Assembly (NCBI RefSeq): GCF_014805625.2
Contig: NW_023998414.1
Location: 22,092,352 to 22,156,351 of the forward strand
DNA: 64,000 bases
Source of the DNA: Glossina fuscipes
Lineage: Eukaryota; Arthropoda; Insecta; Diptera; Glossinidae
Direction: 5' to 3'
The translations under genes were made by a program, and so were the position numbers. Of the stretch, positions 60,086 to 64,000 are shown one piece after another. The notes beneath the pieces are model-generated. The model searched no databases. It saw nothing but the letters and a program-made list of their open reading frames with translations, and was not told the origin of the DNA. Positions within the stretch are counted from its first letter, which is position 1; each line of letters starts with the position of its first letter.

Positions 60086-60635
60086 TTTTTTTTTTTTTTT
60101 TTTTTTTTTCATTAATAATTTTAAGGGCTTTTTCTTAATTCTCTGACTGCGAAAAATTTCAAATAGTATTAGCAGTAAATCGTAGTAAACGTAGTAAAGC
60201 TAAACGTGAAAGAATCTTCAATGGAAGCTATCTTGAAAGAAGATCAAATTGACAAACAATAGTCAGTCCATAGCAGATTGTCATTTGCATTTACATAGAC
60301 GACAATCGCAATAGTTGCACTAGCAACTTTAACACTAATTTTCCTTCTTTTCATTTATCTCATATAGGGACCAATTTTGCAAGAAGCTAATATAACTTTT
60401 TTACTTGTTTGTTTGTTTGTGCTGAAAACTAGTTTTTTTTTTTTATGTATGAATGCTGTTCCATTTAAATTTGTTTAGCTTAAAAATAAGACAGTTAGCA
60501 AATTTTCCAGTAATCGAGAAGTAATAAATAAAAAAAACAACAAACACGTATTTAATTACTCCAACACAAAGAAAAACAAACTTTTTCATAAATCCTAGAA
60601 ATCAGACAAAATATAATAATTGATATGCTAATATC

Positions 60636-60806
60636 ATATATATATATATATACATATATACATATATATCTATATATATATATATACATACATGTATATG
60701 TATAGTTATGCATGTTTGTATATATACAAACAGGTCAATCCATCAAAAGCTGCGAACATATTCCTGTATATAACTACGCTTATACCTGTAATACATACCT
60801 CTATCT

Positions 60807-60842
<36 letters not shown>

Positions 60843-60886
60843 TATATATATATATTTTTATATACATTTGTGTATATAAGAAAATA

Positions 60887-60922
<36 letters not shown>

Positions 60923-60945
60923 TATATGTACAAATATATAAACAT
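60636..60945. repeat. extended TA-rich microsatellite block
   Basis: Multiple (TA)n runs at 60636-60690, 60808-60860 and 60888-60930, broken by CATA, TTTA and TATC variants. Open frames on both strands here are pure Tyr/Ile repeats. Confidence 0.9.
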
Positions 60946-61592
60946 CTTTTATTAAAACTTTCAACAAGTTTCACAAGCAACAGCATGTATCCAAAGCGTA
61001 GCCCGTGTAGCGTCAGTCAGCAACAAATGGCTGCAACTTTATTATAATTATTGGTTGCTTGCTCTCAACACTGTTAACTTTATTTCAGTAGCGAGACTGT
61101 ACTTTTTGTGTCTTTGCTTAAAAAAGTTAATGTGGATTATATGCGGTTGTGAACCAAGATTTCATTTTAATGCCGATCTTACAATATTAAAAAGAACTTT
61201 TTCTCTCATCTTTTTGCCAATTCGCACTCTTTGGATACGAAGAATATTATATTATTCTTCGAGGATATATATGTATGTATATATATATATATATATACCT
61301 TTAATGTTTAGTTTGTGTGCGAGCTGGTTTTGTGTTTTCGAGTTTCTCTTGCAAACGAATGGAGTGACTTCTGCTTCGACTACTACGATGGTAACCAAAA
61401 TAGAACAAAAATTAATGTAAAGTAAAAACCAGAAACTTAAGAATGAAGAAAACAAAATAAAACTTGGTTAAGGCAAACTGAAGATAAATGTGCTGTGGTT
61501 GTGATATTGAATACATTCACACATACACTTATTTACTCATACATGCTTATATTCAGTCAAATGAAAAAAGAGGATGAAGAGGAAAGAAAGAA

Positions 61593-61623
<31 letters not shown>

Positions 61624-62013
61624 AACTCCAATGATTGTGTTAACGTGACTTGTGTGAATTTTCCGGTAACAAAAAACCAGTATGAAAATGTCTTATTGTT
61701 TAAAAATGAAAAAAAAGAAGAAGAAGAAGAAAAAAGAAGAAAAACAAGAAGGAAAAACGCTGCAAACACAAACAACGATCAATTTCCATGACCATAATTT
61801 TAGCACTTTTTATATATGTATGTCAGTTAAAGCGTAATACTACTTGCACCACTCTTGGACGTGCCGTTTACCATGATACGTTAAGTAAGCCGAATATACA
61901 ATTTTTTCTTTTCCTTCTTAACACCCTTAACATGTATTTGAAACCTGAACGAAACAAGAGAATAAAAACAACACTTTGATTAACATAAAATGATCATAAG
62001 TTCATATGATAAA

Positions 62014-62047
<34 letters not shown>

Positions 62048-63470
62048 GTATGCACATTATACATACGTTATATTCTTGCCTTTTGCTGATTATTATTGTT
62101 ATTGTTTTTATTTTGTTCTATTCTTAGTGCTTGCAATGAACTTTCGTTATTGTCTTCTATTTGTCAGTTAGTTTCTCATACTTAGTACAGCATAAATTAG
62201 AATATGTTATTAATAACAACAGACGTATGTGCAGATGTATGCAAGTGTATTTATTGTTAAATATAAACTTGTTTGCTCTGTCTTTCTTTTTACTGACTCG
62301 TCTTTTACGTATTTCGAAAAAATATTTCCAATCTTTTGCACTTTTGTAGGATTTATTCAGAAGGTTTCATGACGTTTTTCAGAAAAAAAAAGAAAAAAAA
62401 CGAATTAATTTTCTTTACTGGGAAACTCCCACGCGCTCTAGTGATTTGTAAAAGTGCAGTAGTAGTCTCAGTAACCGTCACCCGAACTAATGGCAGTAGT
62501 ATATAATAACAGTAGGTTTTTTATCTCACACACATGTGTACTTCTTTGTACAGAAGTTGGCAGATTTTAATTGTCGTTGACTCTGGAGCATGGAGCATAG
62601 CAAATTGGATTACATATATGGATGGGTACATGTATGCAACTATATTAACCGAACCAGAGCGTTTCAGCGTTGATAAATTTTTAGCTTTTAAATAAAACAA
62701 TCGAATATTAGCCCGTCTAAAATGTATTGAGAGTTAAGGAGATCAACATTAATGTATACCACAACAACTCAGATCACAATAAATAAAAATACAATCAAGT
62801 GAAACTCACAAGTTTATCACTACCATATCTGGCTTGAATATCTCCATATTACTCTCTAAGATGTCGAGCTAACTTGGAAGAAAGAACATCCCATTGTTTT
62901 ACATTCTATTGATTTTTTAATAGAATGCAGAAAAGACACTTATCCCGAATAGAAGAATGCAATTAGTCAGTTCTCGCAGTTCTAGGCAGGAAGAATAAGA
63001 AGAACGAAGAAGTAACGAAGTTGATATCATTCTTAGATAATTCTGCGCTATTTTCGTACCGTTCCTGACGGATGAAGCCGGTTTTTTCGCTTGCTCTACT
63101 TGCTTCAAATATACCATTGCCTCTCCGAAGCCCTTTCCTAGCATATAAAAATTAATTATTAACTGCAATTATTGAAAGATCATATCGCAATTAATTCTAA
63201 AGAAACTGAAATCAAGTCTCAAACAAGACGTGATCGTTTGAATGCTGACTCACCATCTCTCTATTACCCTCTCTATTACCGAAACGAAACAGTTTCCTTA
63301 CTTCCTTGTTAATTTTGAAGATATTATCCCCATTTGATGTTAGTAAATTTACATAAACGTCAGGTTAAATACCCACACATCCACATTCAATTTGTCTGCG
63401 ACAGTTTACTTCAGAGGAGGGTTTCTTATTCACATGTAGTGTTAGCTTAAACGGAGTTACTATGCTGGCT
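60946..63470. other. intron 2, AT-rich
   Basis: TA runs at 61265-61298 and 62013-62048, (GA)n at 61592-61621 and a purine-rich (GAA)n stretch at 61710-61750. The 121-codon open frame at 61055-61420 shows no motif. No exon of the USP domain was found. Confidence 0.5.
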
Positions 63471-63474
63471 GTAC

Positions 63475-63706
63475 TGCGCATGAGTAGCCGCGTAGGTAAA
63501 AATCGCGACTACCAAGTCTTTGTTCGCGTATTGAAATTTTAATGCGACCGAGTTTACTTTAGTTGTAGCTATTGTGAGTGCTCGTCAGTCGGTAAAGGCA
63601 TCATACTTATGAATTGAGTACACATTTACTAGGCTGTAGCCGTCAACTGCGAATTGGGGACCTCTCCCAAGTGATTGGTAATACTAACAAAAAAAAAAAA
63701 AAAAAA
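63475..63706 (+). mobile_element. tRNA-derived SINE, copy 4 (with A tail)
   Basis: Head with A-box-like TAGCCGCGTAGG (63485-63496) and a worn B-box (ATTGAAATTTT). The body is CCGAGTTTACTTTAGTTGTA, GCTATTGTGAGTGCTCGTCA and GTCGGTAAAGGCA. The tail GTGATTGGTAATACTAAC runs into an 18-base A-run at 63689-63706. It defines the 3' end of the family. Confidence 0.7.
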
Positions 63707-64000
63707 TGCTTGAAATCTTCATATGCTTTCTTCTATTAAAACGCAGACTGTGTCATTTCAAACGATTTGATTTTCTTGACTTTGAAGTTTTGTTTAATGT
63801 TGAACACACGAAGTTGCTGTGACTTACGAAGGAATCTAGATCTAAATTTGGCTTATATCTAGATTCAGTTTTTTTCCAGATCTCGATAGTGCGTAGAAAA
63901 ATCATGATTTCTTTGGATCAAACGGAAGAGAATTATAATCGCGTGATTGCCTTTATATCAAATTTCCGAAAATGAAAGCGGAGCTCGATTGTTTTGCCGT
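63707..64000. other. intron 2, window end
   Basis: A T-rich stretch ending CCAG at 63876-63879 is followed by a phase-0 open run of about 31 codons (ISIVRRKIMIS...) that stops at a TGA near 63973. It does not resemble the USP domain, so I leave it unassigned. Confidence 0.35.

Larger units (their letters stand above)
4795..64000 (+). other. ec: echinus (USP53/USP54-like) transcription unit, 5' part only
   Basis: Two recognisable coding exons (4855-5103 and 52966-53058) join in phase 0 to read ...GLLNGPGQNNCFLNCAVQ then [16 protein letters not shown]...CIFCALK, the start of the USP53/USP54 catalytic domain. In Drosophila this family is echinus, needed for sorting and removal of surplus interommatidial cells in the pupal retina. 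The first coding intron is 5104-52965 (47,862 bp); the following intron runs from 53059 to at least the window end. I searched the last 10.9 kb for the next catalytic-domain exon and saw none, so the gene must continue past 64000. A probable alternative first coding exon lies at 38491-38748. Upstream untranslated exons and the main promoter are not resolved; the acceptor before 4795 implies at least one exon further upstream. Orthology is from recognised motifs, not from a search. Confidence 0.9.

Noticed and set aside
61055..61420. 121-codon open frame
   Set aside because: No motif, includes a Tyr/Ile run from a TA microsatellite, and shows no USP-domain similarity.
62350..62450. TTTTGTAG followed by an open run starting DLFRRFHDVFQ
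   Set aside because: At first glance like the next USP exon, but it does not match the conserved continuation and becomes a Lys run from poly-A.
63880..63975. CCAG followed by about 31 phase-0 codons near the window end
   Set aside because: No match to the USP domain, ends in a stop; unassigned.
1..64000. CRISPR arrays, operons, bacterial promoters, rRNA or intact tRNA genes
   Set aside because: None seen; repeats have no regular spacer structure and the tRNA-like segments belong to SINEs. The DNA is animal nuclear sequence.

Overview
The window is nuclear DNA of a eukaryote, almost certainly a fly (Diptera, Brachycera). It is very AT-rich, full of (TA)n and poly-A/T tracts, and littered with decayed LINE, SINE and mariner-type elements. 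Its only convincing protein-coding gene is the fly orthologue of human USP53/USP54, the gene called echinus (ec) in Drosophila. The dispersed repeats, which carry GTCCGTCTGTCC-type motifs and an end like CCGAATATAACTTTCTTACTT, suggest a calyptrate or related fly. I cannot name the species from sequence alone.

The gene runs on the + strand and fills most of the window. A coding exon at 4855-5103 (spliced from about 4795) carries the USP Cys box with the catalytic cysteine. The next constitutive exon is at 52966-53058 and continues the catalytic domain ([16 protein letters not shown]...CIFCALK). The 47.9 kb between them is one giant phase-0 intron. The rest of the catalytic domain, with the His and Asp/Asn boxes, is not seen here and should lie beyond 64000.

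The giant intron holds a second probable first coding exon at 38491-38748, a Ser/Asn-rich N-terminus ending in a phase-0 donor. Spliced to 52966, it would give a USP-like protein with no Cys box and no catalytic cysteine. A TCAGTY/DPE-like promoter candidate lies 1.35 kb upstream at 37140. A candidate alternative exon at 23013-23119 has a strong acceptor, is open only in phase 0 and carries a stop; it would truncate the protein straight after the Cys box. Several AG|GT juxtapositions look like possible recursive-splice sites. Together these suggest a locus that chooses between catalytic and non-catalytic products.

The remainder is repeat debris: two LINE ORF2 remnants (1249-1905, 32380-33170), two IS630/Tc1/mariner transposase remnants on the minus strand (19585-19800, 24620-25060), four copies of one tRNA-derived SINE with A-rich tails, about ten copies of a dispersed non-coding repeat, a three-unit tandem repeat (11888-12245), a 14-bp minisatellite and many microsatellites. 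I found no rRNA, tRNA gene, CRISPR or bacterial-type feature. Apart from the echinus exons and the marked fragments, the long open frames look like chance or repeat-derived frames.
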